Positions 43,839-52,278 of a stretch of DNA of 64,000 nucleotides are shown here, piece after piece. A model generated the notes under the pieces. It did no database searches. It was given only the letters and a program-made list of their open reading frames with translations, and was not told the DNA's origin. Position 1 is the stretch's first letter. Each line of letters begins with the position of its first letter. The position numbers and the translations under genes were made by a program. The stretch lies in NCBI RefSeq assembly GCF_008933155.1, contig NZ_WBVP01000009.1:1-64000 (forward strand), read 5' to 3'. Origin of the DNA: Aliivibrio finisterrensis (GTDB lineage Bacteria; Pseudomonadota; Gammaproteobacteria; Enterobacterales; Vibrionaceae).

Positions 43839-44749
43839 CAGTTACTCTCTACAGTTTCTGTGACATCAAAATTGATGACTTTGGTTATGGCTTGTATTTC
43901 TTGAATCGATATTGGGCCTTGGAAACGTTTATGATTAAACGACACACTTAAAATATAACTTCCTGGTAGCACATTGGTTTTAGGAAGACTTTGTGGGAAT
44001 TGTTCATCATAGAACTTCTCCCACAATTTTATGTATTCACTATCTTGATGGTCATAAATCCCAATCGCCATTTCTGGTAATGGGCAATTAGACTTTAATA
44101 ATCCAGTTTGCGTAGTTTTCCACTTATCTTTTCCTAACCACGATACCATCATTTCTGTTTTCGGTGTATTCAATATAATCCAGGACTCCCATTTAGTACT
44201 CTCTTTATCGTCCACAGTTATAATGAGTTTATATAACCCATTTTTAACTCGATTATTGAGCGATTCACTGGCGTAGGTATATTGTTTTATCTTCTCGTCT
44301 TGCGTCGGAGTTATGCTTATCGACGGGTTAGTTAATTGCTCCTCATCCGGCCATTTAATAAAGGACAATGATGATATTGTCTTTTTACTATCAAACTGAA
44401 CTAATAATTGATGATATAATCGACCTGGACTTTGAATAATCATTCGTTGAACACTCAACGAATTTAACCAATTAGGGATAACAATAGTTGATAAATCACG
44501 GCCACAATTTTTCGTACTAGCCGTACCAATCAATTTATCAATATTATGCTTTACATTGTTATCTGTCGAACTCTGTAAAACTTCAATTGCGGTTTCAAAT
44601 CCCTTTAAAGAATCACCTTCTAAAAATTGTTTATGGGCACTATATAGCGCAGATTGCTCATTAAACCAATCTTTTGCAACGGCATTAGTACCCATAAATA
44701 CTAAACAAAAAAAACCAATGGATGTGGCAATTTTTCGCTTAATCATCAT
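43838..44749 (-). CDS. vxrC: DUF2861 family exported protein, vxrC position
   Basis: A 303-residue protein with signal peptide ([20 protein letters not shown]) and a periplasmic body. DUF2861 features include [40 protein letters not shown] and a C-terminal [20 protein letters not shown]. No catalytic motif is known. It follows vxrB by 5 bp and overlaps vxrD by one base, so it belongs to the vxrABCD operon. The name rests on gene order and family. Confidence 0.82.
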   Translation of the reverse strand: MMIKRKIATSIGFFCLVFMGTNAVAKDWFNEQSALYSAHKQFLEGDSLKGFETAIEVLQSSTDNNVKHNIDKLIGTASTKNCGRDLSTIVIPNWLNSLSVQRMIIQSPGRLYHQLLVQFDSKKTISSLSFIKWPDEEQLTNPSISITPTQDEKIKQYTYASESLNNRVKNGLYKLIITVDDKESTKWESWIILNTPKTEMMVSWLGKDKWKTTQTGLLKSNCPLPEMAIGIYDHQDSEYIKLWEKFYDEQFPQSLPKTNVLPGSYILSVSFNHKRFQGPISIQEIQAITKVINFDVTETVESN

Positions 44750-44754
44750 CAGAA

Positions 44755-45411
44755 TTACGCTTTCATTTTATAGCCAACACCGCGTAAGGTTTCGATATCT
44801 ATCCCTACGATTTTTTGGCGAAGTTGTAAAATATGCGTATCAACAGTACGCGTGGTTGGGAAATGGTTGTAGCCCCATACTTGATCCAGCAATTCATCAC
44901 GAGTAAATACTTTTCCTAAATTAGATGCAAGGAAAAGTAAAAGGTCAAACTCAGTTCGAGTTAAAGTCACATTTTCACCAGAGTTAACCACGTCTCTTGT
45001 TGAAGTATCAATCGATAAATTACCTACGTTTAACTGCGTTTTTGCCTCGTCAGATTCTGGAGACCGTAAATGCGCACGCAAACGGGCCAATAACTCTGCT
45101 TCAGCAAAAGGCTTAGTTAAATAATCATTAGCGCCTGAATCAAGCCCTGTTACTTTATCGCGAACAGACACTAATGCCGTTAGCAAAATAACTGGAACAT
45201 CTTTTATTTGTTTCCATTGAGGTAGCCAAGTCAGTGAGTCCCCCTCTGGTAGCTGACGATCAAGGATCACAATATCAGCTTCCGTCCATAAACTTGATAC
45301 ATTCGTTGCATTTTCAGAATGCAAGCACCGATACCCTGCTTCTTCTAGGCTAACTACAAGGCCATCTGCTAAGTTTTTATCATCTTCAACAAGTAGGATT
45401 GTCTGTTTCAC
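44755..45411 (-). CDS. vxrB: Response regulator VxrB (OmpR/PhoB type)
   Basis: A 218-residue regulator. The receiver has acidic E9-D10-D11, phospho-acceptor D51 in DIVILDRQLP and a conserved Lys in NDYLTKPF. The C-terminal winged helix (VTLTRTEFDLLLFLASNLGK, WGYNHFPTTRTVDTHI) binds DNA. Together with VxrA it controls cell-wall, type VI secretion and biofilm functions in V. cholerae. Its start overlaps the end of vxrA by 26 bp. Confidence 0.9.
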   Translation of the reverse strand: MKQTILLVEDDKNLADGLVVSLEEAGYRCLHSENATNVSSLWTEADIVILDRQLPEGDSLTWLPQWKQIKDVPVILLTALVSVRDKVTGLDSGANDYLTKPFAEAELLARLRAHLRSPESDEAKTQLNVGNLSIDTSTRDVVNSGENVTLTRTEFDLLLFLASNLGKVFTRDELLDQVWGYNHFPTTRTVDTHILQLRQKIVGIDIETLRGVGYKMKA

Positions 45412-46831
45412 ACGGTATCTCCAATATAAATGTCGTTGGGGGACCTTGAAGTGTCATGGTTCCACCCATTCTTTTAATCATTGACTCAACAATGGTTAGA
45501 CCTAAGCCTAGCCCTGCTTTACTAACAAAAGGGGTTTTTAATTCTTTCCAATTTGCTTTTGTTAATTGTCCACCATCAATGACTTCAATTTTTAAATGTT
45601 TTTTTCCTACAGTAACGTTCAAAAGCACAGGTTCAATCCCATATTTATGAGCATTACTAACTAAGTTATCAATACAATTACCTAGCCAGTAAATATTTAC
45701 TTTTATCGCTGAGTCCTTATTTATCTTAAATTCTACAGGCTTACTATACTCCATACAGCGATAACTTAACCACTCTTCAACAGAAGGGATCCACTCTGTT
45801 GAAAGACCTTTGTCATCAGACTGCAAATAATCTTTACTTGCTTCTGCCAGTTGTCTTAGTCGTCGAGAATCTTCGCATAATCGTCTAAATTCATCATAAA
45901 GTGACTCGGGCAGTGATTCAAATTGCCTTCTAAATCCTTCAACTGTCAATCCCAAACTGGCAATTGGTGTACGTAACTCATGCGTAAGGATCTGTAAAAC
46001 CAACATACGGCTTTTCATCTCTCGACGCTTACCGTTCCATTGAGATATCCCCCAACCTATTGCAAGTGATAAGTTAGCAAAAACAAGAAATAGCACAATA
46101 TATGAAAGTGTTTGAGAATTACTCTCATCTTTCCAACAGACATTCCCATTTTTTACGTAACAGTTATCTCCCTGTTTAAACACTGACATATCTAAGTCAA
46201 ACTTGTCTAAGTACTTTAATTTTAGCTCCATCGGATAAAGGTAATAACGGCTTCCTTTTCTTATCCAAAGTAACTTATCGGCAATGATCGTATCAGAGCC
46301 ACTGATAATCGCTCTTATTGCTTTATCATCCATTTTTTGAAGATGATGCAATAAGGTTCCTTCTTGCGCTAATGGACGTTCTTTAATATGCATATATTGT
46401 TCTAGCTCACCTAATTTCTTAGGATACTGCTCAACATAACGATAAGCATATGAGCCACCTCCAGGATGAATCATTCCTGAACGCGCAAACCAGCTATTAG
46501 GTAATGTGAACCCTTTACATATAGCTCGGATCAGCACCAAAGGCTCCCCAACAAGTGGGCTTACCGGCCAAGGTCCAGTACAAGTATGGGCATTTTTATA
46601 AAGCTGTTGTAACTGCTTAAATGGGTAAGATGCCGTTTGCGGCAAGAGTGTATCAGGGGACAATAATACTGTAGGATATTCTTTTTGTATCAGGCGAATG
46701 TCATAAATCTCAACAGCCTGCTGTTTTTTAAACGCTTTTTTAAAGCTGTCAATTTTCGTAGCTAGACTCTCGGCATGTAAAGAAGAGCTAATTAACAGTA
46801 ATAAAGAAAGGAGAAAGCGTTTATTTATCAA
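45386..46831 (-). CDS. vxrA: Sensor histidine kinase VxrA (DUF3404 sensor)
   Basis: A 481-residue inner-membrane kinase. Signal/first membrane segment at 5-20, a periplasmic DUF3404 sensor about 20-238 with several cysteines (HTCTGPWPV, CKGF, NCYVKNGNVCW), a membrane helix about 240-262, then HisKA with H284 in THELRTP, and HATPase with NLVSNAHKYG and GLGLGLTIVES. The start is TTG at 46831, seven bases after AGGA. In V. cholerae VxrA senses cell-wall damage. First gene of the operon. Confidence 0.88.
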   Translation of the reverse strand: MINKRFLLSLLLLISSSLHAESLATKIDSFKKAFKKQQAVEIYDIRLIQKEYPTVLLSPDTLLPQTASYPFKQLQQLYKNAHTCTGPWPVSPLVGEPLVLIRAICKGFTLPNSWFARSGMIHPGGGSYAYRYVEQYPKKLGELEQYMHIKERPLAQEGTLLHHLQKMDDKAIRAIISGSDTIIADKLLWIRKGSRYYLYPMELKLKYLDKFDLDMSVFKQGDNCYVKNGNVCWKDESNSQTLSYIVLFLVFANLSLAIGWGISQWNGKRREMKSRMLVLQILTHELRTPIASLGLTVEGFRRQFESLPESLYDEFRRLCEDSRRLRQLAEASKDYLQSDDKGLSTEWIPSVEEWLSYRCMEYSKPVEFKINKDSAIKVNIYWLGNCIDNLVSNAHKYGIEPVLLNVTVGKKHLKIEVIDGGQLTKANWKELKTPFVSKAGLGLGLTIVESMIKRMGGTMTLQGPPTTFILEIPCETDNPTC

Positions 46832-46913
46832 CGGTGAATCCTGTAGTTAATGTAAAAAGAAAGATCAATTGAATCAGTATATTATAAATCAATCGGAATA
46901 CGAACCGTTTATC

Positions 46914-47165
46914 TTACTTCACCATTACTTTTCCGCCAATCATCTTATATGCAGGAGTCCCCTTGATTAAAGTTTCTCGAGCGAAGACACCTTTACAATT
47001 AGGACAAATACAAGTCTCATCAGTATAGTTTTCAACAATACGCTCAATAAAGCACTTAATTAATGCGCCTTTACCGCCTTTTCTATATTTAAAAAGGATT
47101 GTTCTGCACTTATCACAATAGATCTGAACTGTTTTTGTTGGACCTTTTTTATTTGGCTTTGCCAT
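46914..47165 (-). CDS. Zinc-ribbon protein, unrecognised
   Basis: A small basic protein of 83 residues (ATG 47165; a TTG three codons upstream is an alternative). Two cysteine pairs, YCDKCRT and CICPNCKG about 35 residues apart, form a probable zinc ribbon. The sequence is rich in Lys and Gly (KYRKGGKGALIKC), suggesting nucleic-acid contact. No family name assigned. Lies alone between vxrA and the divergent HemF-like gene. Confidence 0.7.
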   Translation of the reverse strand: MAKPNKKGPTKTVQIYCDKCRTILFKYRKGGKGALIKCFIERIVENYTDETCICPNCKGVFARETLIKGTPAYKMIGGKVMVK

Positions 47166-47230
47166 ACCTTTCAATTATCCATGGTTGCGATCAGCAAAGA
47201 TTTTACTTTACACTGGAGTTACAATCCAAC

Positions 47231-47258
47231 CAAATAAGTAATTGATTGTTCTTATTTG
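47231..47258. promoter_or_regulatory. Dyad upstream of HemF-like gene
   Basis: CAAATAAG and CTTATTTG are perfect reverse complements separated by 12 bases, 28 bp before the HemF-like start and between divergent genes. A candidate operator; no regulator assigned. Confidence 0.4.
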
Positions 47259-47286
47259 TTAATTTGCTGTATATAAAGGAGCGTCC

Positions 47287-48258
47287 ATGCGAACTTATGC
47301 TCAACACCCCCAAGCTAAAGAAGCTCTACTCCTTCTTAATGAGCTGCAATCTTACTTTAAAGATGAATTGATAAAAGCAAGTGAGCTCTCAACTCAACCT
47401 TCTGAGTTTATTTCTGTGGAGTGGTTACGCGATCAAGGTTTACATGGCGGAGGAAAACGCTTTGAAGCGATTGAAGGAGGAATTTTCAACCGAGCGTCAA
47501 TTAATGTCTCTCAAATTCATTATGAAGACGATACGGCAAAGCATTACGACAGTGCGACAGCGCTTTCTACAATTATCCACCCTGCCAACCCATTACTGCC
47601 TTCAGTTCATATGCACTTTAGCTGGACAATATTAAAAGACGGTTCCAGCTACTGGCGAATTATGGCAGATCTAAACCCTTCCCATTTTAATAAAGACGAT
47701 AAAGAATATTTCGATCAAACCCTAAAAGTTGCCGCTAAAACGTATTATTTACAAGGAACTAAAGCAGGAAATCACTATTTTGATATTCCAGCATTAAAAA
47801 CACGTCGCGGTGTCAGTCACTTTTATTTAGAAGGATTTAATCCTGCCGAAGAAAGTGGTGATACATTCACTCGTCACTTTGCACGCAATGTTATGGACAC
47901 CTATGTTCATATTCTAAAATCCCACTTGATGGATTCGGCAACCCCCTCAGTAGAACAACGTCAGCAACAATTGGATTACCATACTTTATATTTTTATCAA
48001 GTGCTTACTTTAGATAAGGGAACAACCGCTGGGTTATTGGTACATAATCAAAATGATGTTGGAACATTGGGGTCTCTGCCTTCTCATATTAATCGTAACT
48101 TACTTCAAGATTGGCAAAAATGCTCTCCAGAGCCAATTAATGAATTAGTTAGCACTCTTTTGACTGCATTGCCTGACTACAAAATTTGCCCGATAACCAT
48201 TGAGGTTAAAGCGAAGCTAGCGCAAGCGATTCGTGAATTTAATCATCGGAAAATGTAA
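47287..48258 (+). CDS. HemF-family coproporphyrinogen III oxidase, divergent
   Basis: A 323-residue protein related to the oxygen-dependent oxidase of heme synthesis. HemF blocks can be traced: GGGKRFEAIEGGIFNRASIN, VSTIIHPANP-like TALSTIIHPANPLLPSVHMH, RHFARNVMDTYVHI, and GTTAGLLVHNQNDVGTLGSL in place of the substrate loop. Identity to standard HemF seems low and the N-terminal leader differs, so it may be a second copy with changed function. A GGAG ribosome-binding site precedes the ATG and an operator-like dyad lies at 47231-47258. Confidence 0.72.
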   Translation: MRTYAQHPQAKEALLLLNELQSYFKDELIKASELSTQPSEFISVEWLRDQGLHGGGKRFEAIEGGIFNRASINVSQIHYEDDTAKHYDSATALSTIIHPANPLLPSVHMHFSWTILKDGSSYWRIMADLNPSHFNKDDKEYFDQTLKVAAKTYYLQGTKAGNHYFDIPALKTRRGVSHFYLEGFNPAEESGDTFTRHFARNVMDTYVHILKSHLMDSATPSVEQRQQQLDYHTLYFYQVLTLDKGTTAGLLVHNQNDVGTLGSLPSHINRNLLQDWQKCSPEPINELVSTLLTALPDYKICPITIEVKAKLAQAIREFNHRKM

Positions 48259-48278
48259 ACTACGTTAGCTTTTTTTAA

Positions 48279-48302
48279 CGCCATTGGTCAGTTTCAATGG
48301 CG
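48279..48302. terminator. Hairpin between convergent HemF-like and sgrR genes
   Basis: Perfect eight-base stem CGCCATTG / CAATGGCG with eight-base loop, but no clear T run on either side. Possible weak bidirectional terminator. Confidence 0.4.
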
Positions 48303-48313
48303 ATAATAAACAA

Positions 48314-50026
48314 TTAACTTATTTCTGGTTTTATCCATACGGTTTCAAAATCAAACCAACCTAATCCATTGCATGATGCATTTTGAATACTGTTATTTGC
48401 ATTTTCACTTATTCCCATCCAACCATGGAAAAGAGGTAAAATTTGATCGCTATTGACTAGATAACGACAAATTTCGTTCACAGGAAAGTGGTTTTCTGAT
48501 GAAGATTGCCAATTATCAATGAGCATTGTTATTTGAATAAAATCCTCTTCCGGCGTCACTCTTTCTATTTCATTAAACGCAAATAACCATGATAGCAAAG
48601 CTTCTGGGCATTGAGTTCCAAGACTCATTCCTCTAAGCCACATATCAATAGATCGCGTTTTTTCTTCACACAATAAATCTAATGTATCAAACGGATGCAT
48701 TTTTAAAACAATACCATCAAGCGCTAAACGTTGCTCTATTGCTTTACCTAACAATGGATATAACGGGTGCTCTTTTTCGTAACCAAGGTGAACTACGCTC
48801 CCTTTCGTCGGCAAAGTAAATGGGACCTTTGACCGATTAAGACAGTGTTGTAATCCAGGTAATAAACCATAAGCATTAAATAAACCAATCCCATTCATTT
48901 GTGAATTTTGAAGCTCATTAAGCAGCATTAATGGAGTAATGACTTGTGACAGATACGCTTGCCAATTTTTATCTTTTGCAACCCCTGTTTTACGATTGAA
49001 CAATAGATAACTACACCCTTTATCTACATCGACTTTTTCACCATAAGAAGAATAAGACTCTGGCCCTTCACTTACTTCTAACCCAAGTTTTAGCTGTATT
49101 GGTGCGACTTCAGGTAAAGTCCAAACCTCAACCGAATCAATCAATGGTCTATAACCAAAATAATGCTCATTAGCGGTTAGAATTAATTTTTTATCCGTAT
49201 TCTCACTTATCTTATAAGGTCCAGTGCCAATAGGATATCGGCTGTAATCCTGTTGTGTATGAGCCGCAGTTGGAATAATTTTCGCGTTAAACTGTGCAAG
49301 TTTTGATGCAAAATGATGATCGCTTTTAGATAAAGCAAAATCAATAATATTAAGGCTTGGGCTGCTTACACTGTGAATATGAGCAAACACAAAGTTCGAC
49401 TTAAGCGCTAAAAACGTCTCTTTAATATCCTCGAACGCTAATAACTTTCCGTCATGAAAGCTAATACTTGGCCTAATATAAAATCGCCAATGAGTAGGAG
49501 AAAGCATTTCCCAATGGTGAGCGATATCTCCCTCAATATCTCCTGCTTTATTCCATTGCGTTAGTCCATTAAAGATTTGCTGAACAAGGTGCTGCTCTGA
49601 ACGACGAATGGCAAGAGATGGCTTAAGTATGTGTAGTTGACGATAATAAGGCAGCTTAACGACTTGCTTCCCTTTTTCATGAGAAACGCCTAGCGCATTA
49701 TTAATCAGATCTAATAACGCATCTTGGTTACCATCAAGCAATTCAAGGGCTACATCTAGCTTTCCTTCTTCAATGTTCTGTCTAGCTAACGATAAATACA
49801 CCGTATCAGGCGTAGAAATGAACTCTAAAATAGAGCTTTTTCCTCTTCCTACTGCAGGGTTCCAAATGATCCATTTTTCATCAGACATTTTTTTAAGAAC
49901 CATACGTGTATTTCGACGAGTACAACATAACAAATCGGCAATATCATCAATTTGAACGCCTGAATCATTATTATTATAATGCGTATATAGTTTCTCAAAT
50001 TGTGTACGTAAACGTGGACTACCCAT
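48314..50026 (-). CDS. sgrR: SgrR family transcriptional regulator
   Basis: A 570-residue regulator. The N-terminal winged helix (QIDDIADLLCCTRRNTRMVL then KKMSDEKWIIW) is joined to a periplasmic-type solute-binding domain used as an intracellular sensor (LHILKPSLAIRRSEQHLVQQ, YPIGTGPYKI). In E. coli SgrR responds to sugar-phosphate stress and activates the sRNA SgrS; no SgrS-like gene was recognised here. Divergent from an AraC-family gene across a 127-bp region holding a perfect dyad. Confidence 0.88.
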   Translation of the reverse strand: MGSPRLRTQFEKLYTHYNNNDSGVQIDDIADLLCCTRRNTRMVLKKMSDEKWIIWNPAVGRGKSSILEFISTPDTVYLSLARQNIEEGKLDVALELLDGNQDALLDLINNALGVSHEKGKQVVKLPYYRQLHILKPSLAIRRSEQHLVQQIFNGLTQWNKAGDIEGDIAHHWEMLSPTHWRFYIRPSISFHDGKLLAFEDIKETFLALKSNFVFAHIHSVSSPSLNIIDFALSKSDHHFASKLAQFNAKIIPTAAHTQQDYSRYPIGTGPYKISENTDKKLILTANEHYFGYRPLIDSVEVWTLPEVAPIQLKLGLEVSEGPESYSSYGEKVDVDKGCSYLLFNRKTGVAKDKNWQAYLSQVITPLMLLNELQNSQMNGIGLFNAYGLLPGLQHCLNRSKVPFTLPTKGSVVHLGYEKEHPLYPLLGKAIEQRLALDGIVLKMHPFDTLDLLCEEKTRSIDMWLRGMSLGTQCPEALLSWLFAFNEIERVTPEEDFIQITMLIDNWQSSSENHFPVNEICRYLVNSDQILPLFHGWMGISENANNSIQNASCNGLGWFDFETVWIKPEIS

Positions 50027-50060
50027 AAAGCACCGTTGTGTTAGTTGATACTAGTCTAGT

Positions 50061-50093
50061 TATAAGTTCAAATTCTGAGACTGTGAACTTATA
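50061..50093. promoter_or_regulatory. Perfect dyad between divergent sgrR and AraC-family genes
   Basis: TATAAGTTCA and TGAACTTATA are exact reverse complements separated by 13 bases, inside the 127-bp shared promoter region. Position and symmetry suit a site for one of the two flanking regulators. Confidence 0.5.
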
Positions 50094-50153
50094 CTCTTGA
50101 TTTTTCAATAAGTAAGTTTACACTAAATCTCGAGTATTTAGAGGAAATTCATC

Positions 50154-50951
50154 ATGTCATCAATTGAATTACACCAATTTAACACCCAAACCCGAAGAAA
50201 ATCTGATCGCTATCCAGTGGAACGAAATGGCGTATTTATTGTTAAATCGGGCCAATTTCATTACTGTGATAAATCAGGCAAACCTATTACCCTTAATGCT
50301 GGTGATTTTTTACTTTACAGCTCTGGTGACATATCAAAAGTAAAAATGATTAATGAAAATGGTAATTTTAAAGCCGAATCATTAGTCATTGATGTCAGTC
50401 TTTTTCAAAAATTCATTACTTATACCAATAACACCGCACATACGGCGTCAGACAAAGAGTCTTTCATTTTTACGCCTGAAAACACATCAGTAAATAAAAT
50501 TTTAGATCTGATAAAAAGCCAATTAGCAGAAGGCGCTACCGATGATTCACTTGAGTTTATGGTGCTGGCTTTATTAAGTGAAATGGTGCATGAATATCCG
50601 GACTTAATTGCTTTTATACATCGTATTTCTATCCTAACCACCTCACAGCAATTGATTCAATATGTAGAAGATAATATTTCTGCCGATTTAACCATTGATG
50701 CTGTCGCACCGAAATTAGGAATGTCCGCATCAACACTCAAACGAAAATTGCAATCGGATAAACTTTCTTTTGCACATTTAGTTAAAGTGAAACGCATTAA
50801 CTATGCCGCAACTCAATTGCGAATAACACGTAAAACCATCACTGAAATTGCCTATGAAACAGGATTTAAAACAGCTGCTCATTTTAGCACCTGCTTTAAG
50901 TCTGTTCATGGGAGGACTCCGAAAGAGTTTAGAGAATCTATACAACCTTAA
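50154..50951 (+). CDS. AraC family transcriptional regulator
   Basis: A 265-residue regulator. The N-terminal cupin-like domain (NGVFIVKSGQFHYCDKSG, LNAGDFLLYSSG) is followed by the two helix-turn-helix motifs of AraC: LTIDAVAPKLGMSASTLKRK and KTITEIAYETGFKTAAHFST then CFKSVHGRTPKEFR. AGAGGAAAT precedes the ATG. Divergent from sgrR; the PstS-like gene follows 60 bp downstream and could be a target or be co-transcribed. Confidence 0.9.
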   Translation: MSSIELHQFNTQTRRKSDRYPVERNGVFIVKSGQFHYCDKSGKPITLNAGDFLLYSSGDISKVKMINENGNFKAESLVIDVSLFQKFITYTNNTAHTASDKESFIFTPENTSVNKILDLIKSQLAEGATDDSLEFMVLALLSEMVHEYPDLIAFIHRISILTTSQQLIQYVEDNISADLTIDAVAPKLGMSASTLKRKLQSDKLSFAHLVKVKRINYAATQLRITRKTITEIAYETGFKTAAHFSTCFKSVHGRTPKEFRESIQP

Positions 50952-50952
50952 G

Positions 50953-50970
50953 TGTCACATTGGTGTAACA
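50953..50970 (+). promoter_or_regulatory. Pho-box-like direct repeat before PstS-like gene
   Basis: TGTCACA and TGTAACA start 11 bp apart (50953 and 50964), separated by TTGG. Pho boxes are CTGTCAT-type heptamers with the same 11-bp period, and the site is 42 bp before the start of a phosphate-binding-like gene. The match to the consensus is partial. Confidence 0.4.
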
Positions 50971-51011
50971 TTTTGACTTTATGATGCTTTTTTTTATTAT
51001 GGATTTAGGTC

Positions 51012-51833
51012 ATGTTTAAAGCACTCAGTTACACCACTTTTATCACGGGATTACTTTTTAGCTCAACCCTTTTTGCCGCCGATAACAATATGGTTATTGC
51101 AGGTTCGACCTCTGTTTCTACTTTATTAGAACCTTTTATTGAAGAGTATAATCAAGCAACCAAACCGTCCATTGATTTACAAAGCATTGGCTCTAGTGCT
51201 GGCATAACTATGTTGGAAAATAATATTGTCAGTTTAGCGATTAGCTCTCGTCAACTTACGCCTAAAGAAAAACTGTCTCTTTCTTCAAATCTTATCGCCT
51301 ATGATGCAATTGCTATTATCACCCACCCAGATAATCCAATTAATAACCTTTCTGCTGATAATATATGGAAGATCTATCATGGAGATATTACTAACTGGAA
51401 ACAAGTTGGTGGTGAAGACAAAGAGATTGCTGTTATAACAAGAGAAATAGCGTCAGGCTCTCGCTTTTCATTTGAGAAACACCTTAAACTAACCAAAGAA
51501 ATTAACTCATTTACGGTTTCTGATATCAGCAAAAAAGCGATTGTTGTAAACGGTACAAGTATGGTTAAGAGTATTGTGGCACGTAACCCACACGCGATTG
51601 GTTATGTTTCTGCGGGATCGATTGGTGATCTAGCACAATTGCAAGTTGTTAAAATTAATGGTCTTTCACCAAGCACAGAATCCATCTCTGATAAAAAATA
51701 CCCTCTCTCTCGTCCTTTCTTGTTTGTATATAAAAATGAAGACCTTTCTTCTAATTCACAAAAATTCATTGATTACATAAACTCAAAGCAATCAATTTCT
51801 AAAATAAAATCATTAGGTTATGTAAAAGAATAG
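51012..51833 (+). CDS. PstS-like phosphate-binding periplasmic protein (orphan)
   Basis: A 273-residue exported protein with signal peptide (TTFITGLLFSSTLFAAD). The body follows PstS-type binding proteins: MVIAGSTSVSTLLEPFIEEY, DLQSIGSSAGITML (ligand loop), IWKIYHGDITNWKQVGGEDK, and IGYVSAGSIGDL. No pstC, pstA or pstB gene is next to it, so it must serve a transporter elsewhere or act as a sensor. A Pho-box-like repeat lies just upstream, overlapping the end of the AraC-family gene. Confidence 0.87.
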   Translation: MFKALSYTTFITGLLFSSTLFAADNNMVIAGSTSVSTLLEPFIEEYNQATKPSIDLQSIGSSAGITMLENNIVSLAISSRQLTPKEKLSLSSNLIAYDAIAIITHPDNPINNLSADNIWKIYHGDITNWKQVGGEDKEIAVITREIASGSRFSFEKHLKLTKEINSFTVSDISKKAIVVNGTSMVKSIVARNPHAIGYVSAGSIGDLAQLQVVKINGLSPSTESISDKKYPLSRPFLFVYKNEDLSSNSQKFIDYINSKQSISKIKSLGYVKE

Positions 51834-51900
51834 TTGAAATAAAATAGCGAATAATTTATTGTGAAAATTAATACAGTCAGAATCACAACAAGGAAGAACC

Positions 51901-52182
51901 ATGTTAACTGTAAATAGCTATTTTGAAGACAAAGTTAAATCAATTGGCTTTGTTCAAAAGAACAATTCAATTTCTGTTGGTGTTATGTTACCGGGTAACT
52001 ATACTTTTGGAACAAATGCAGCAGAGAAAATGTCTGTAATCACAGGGGCTCTTACTATAAAGCGCTCTACGGATGCTGATTGGGTAGTGTTTAGTTCTGG
52101 AGAAGATTTCTCAGTTGAAGGCAACTCTTCATTTGACGTTAAAGTTGAAGTTGAAACCGCATACTTATGTGAGTATTTATAA
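51901..52182 (+). CDS. ppnP: Pyrimidine/purine nucleoside phosphorylase PpnP (UPF0345)
   Basis: A 93-residue single cupin domain: VNSYFEDKVKSIGF, VGVMLPGNYTFGTNAAEKMS, ITGALTIKR and a terminal FDVKVEVETAYLCEYL, matching E. coli YaiE/PpnP. The enzyme cleaves a range of nucleosides with phosphate. AGGAAG precedes the ATG. Although next to the PstS-like gene, no functional link is clear beyond phosphate use. Confidence 0.93.
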   Translation: MLTVNSYFEDKVKSIGFVQKNNSISVGVMLPGNYTFGTNAAEKMSVITGALTIKRSTDADWVVFSSGEDFSVEGNSSFDVKVEVETAYLCEYL

Positions 52183-52216
52183 TCACTAGAGTATAAAATT
52201 TACTCAGTTATTTGAT

Positions 52217-52253
52217 AAAAAAGCCAAGTGAATGAAGGTTCACTTGGCTTTTT
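52217..52253. terminator. Bidirectional terminator, ppnP / DEAD-box helicase
   Basis: Stem AAAAAGCCAAGTGAA / TTCACTTGGCTTTTT with six-base loop and A and T flanks, between the convergent genes ending at 52182 and 52279. Confidence 0.95.
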
Positions 52254-52278
52254 ATATTCTTAATGTATAAACAACGGT

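Noticed and set aside
43838-44749. Conjugation-related interpretation of the vxr region because of the TraF-named barrel
   Set aside because: TraF_2 is a common chromosomal outer-membrane family in vibrios; no relaxase, coupling protein or type IV secretion gene is present.
50973-51000. Consensus-like promoter TTGACT-(16)-TATTAT before the PstS-like gene
   Set aside because: The predicted start of transcription would leave only about five bases before the ATG, excluding the ribosome-binding site; probably chance in AT-rich DNA.
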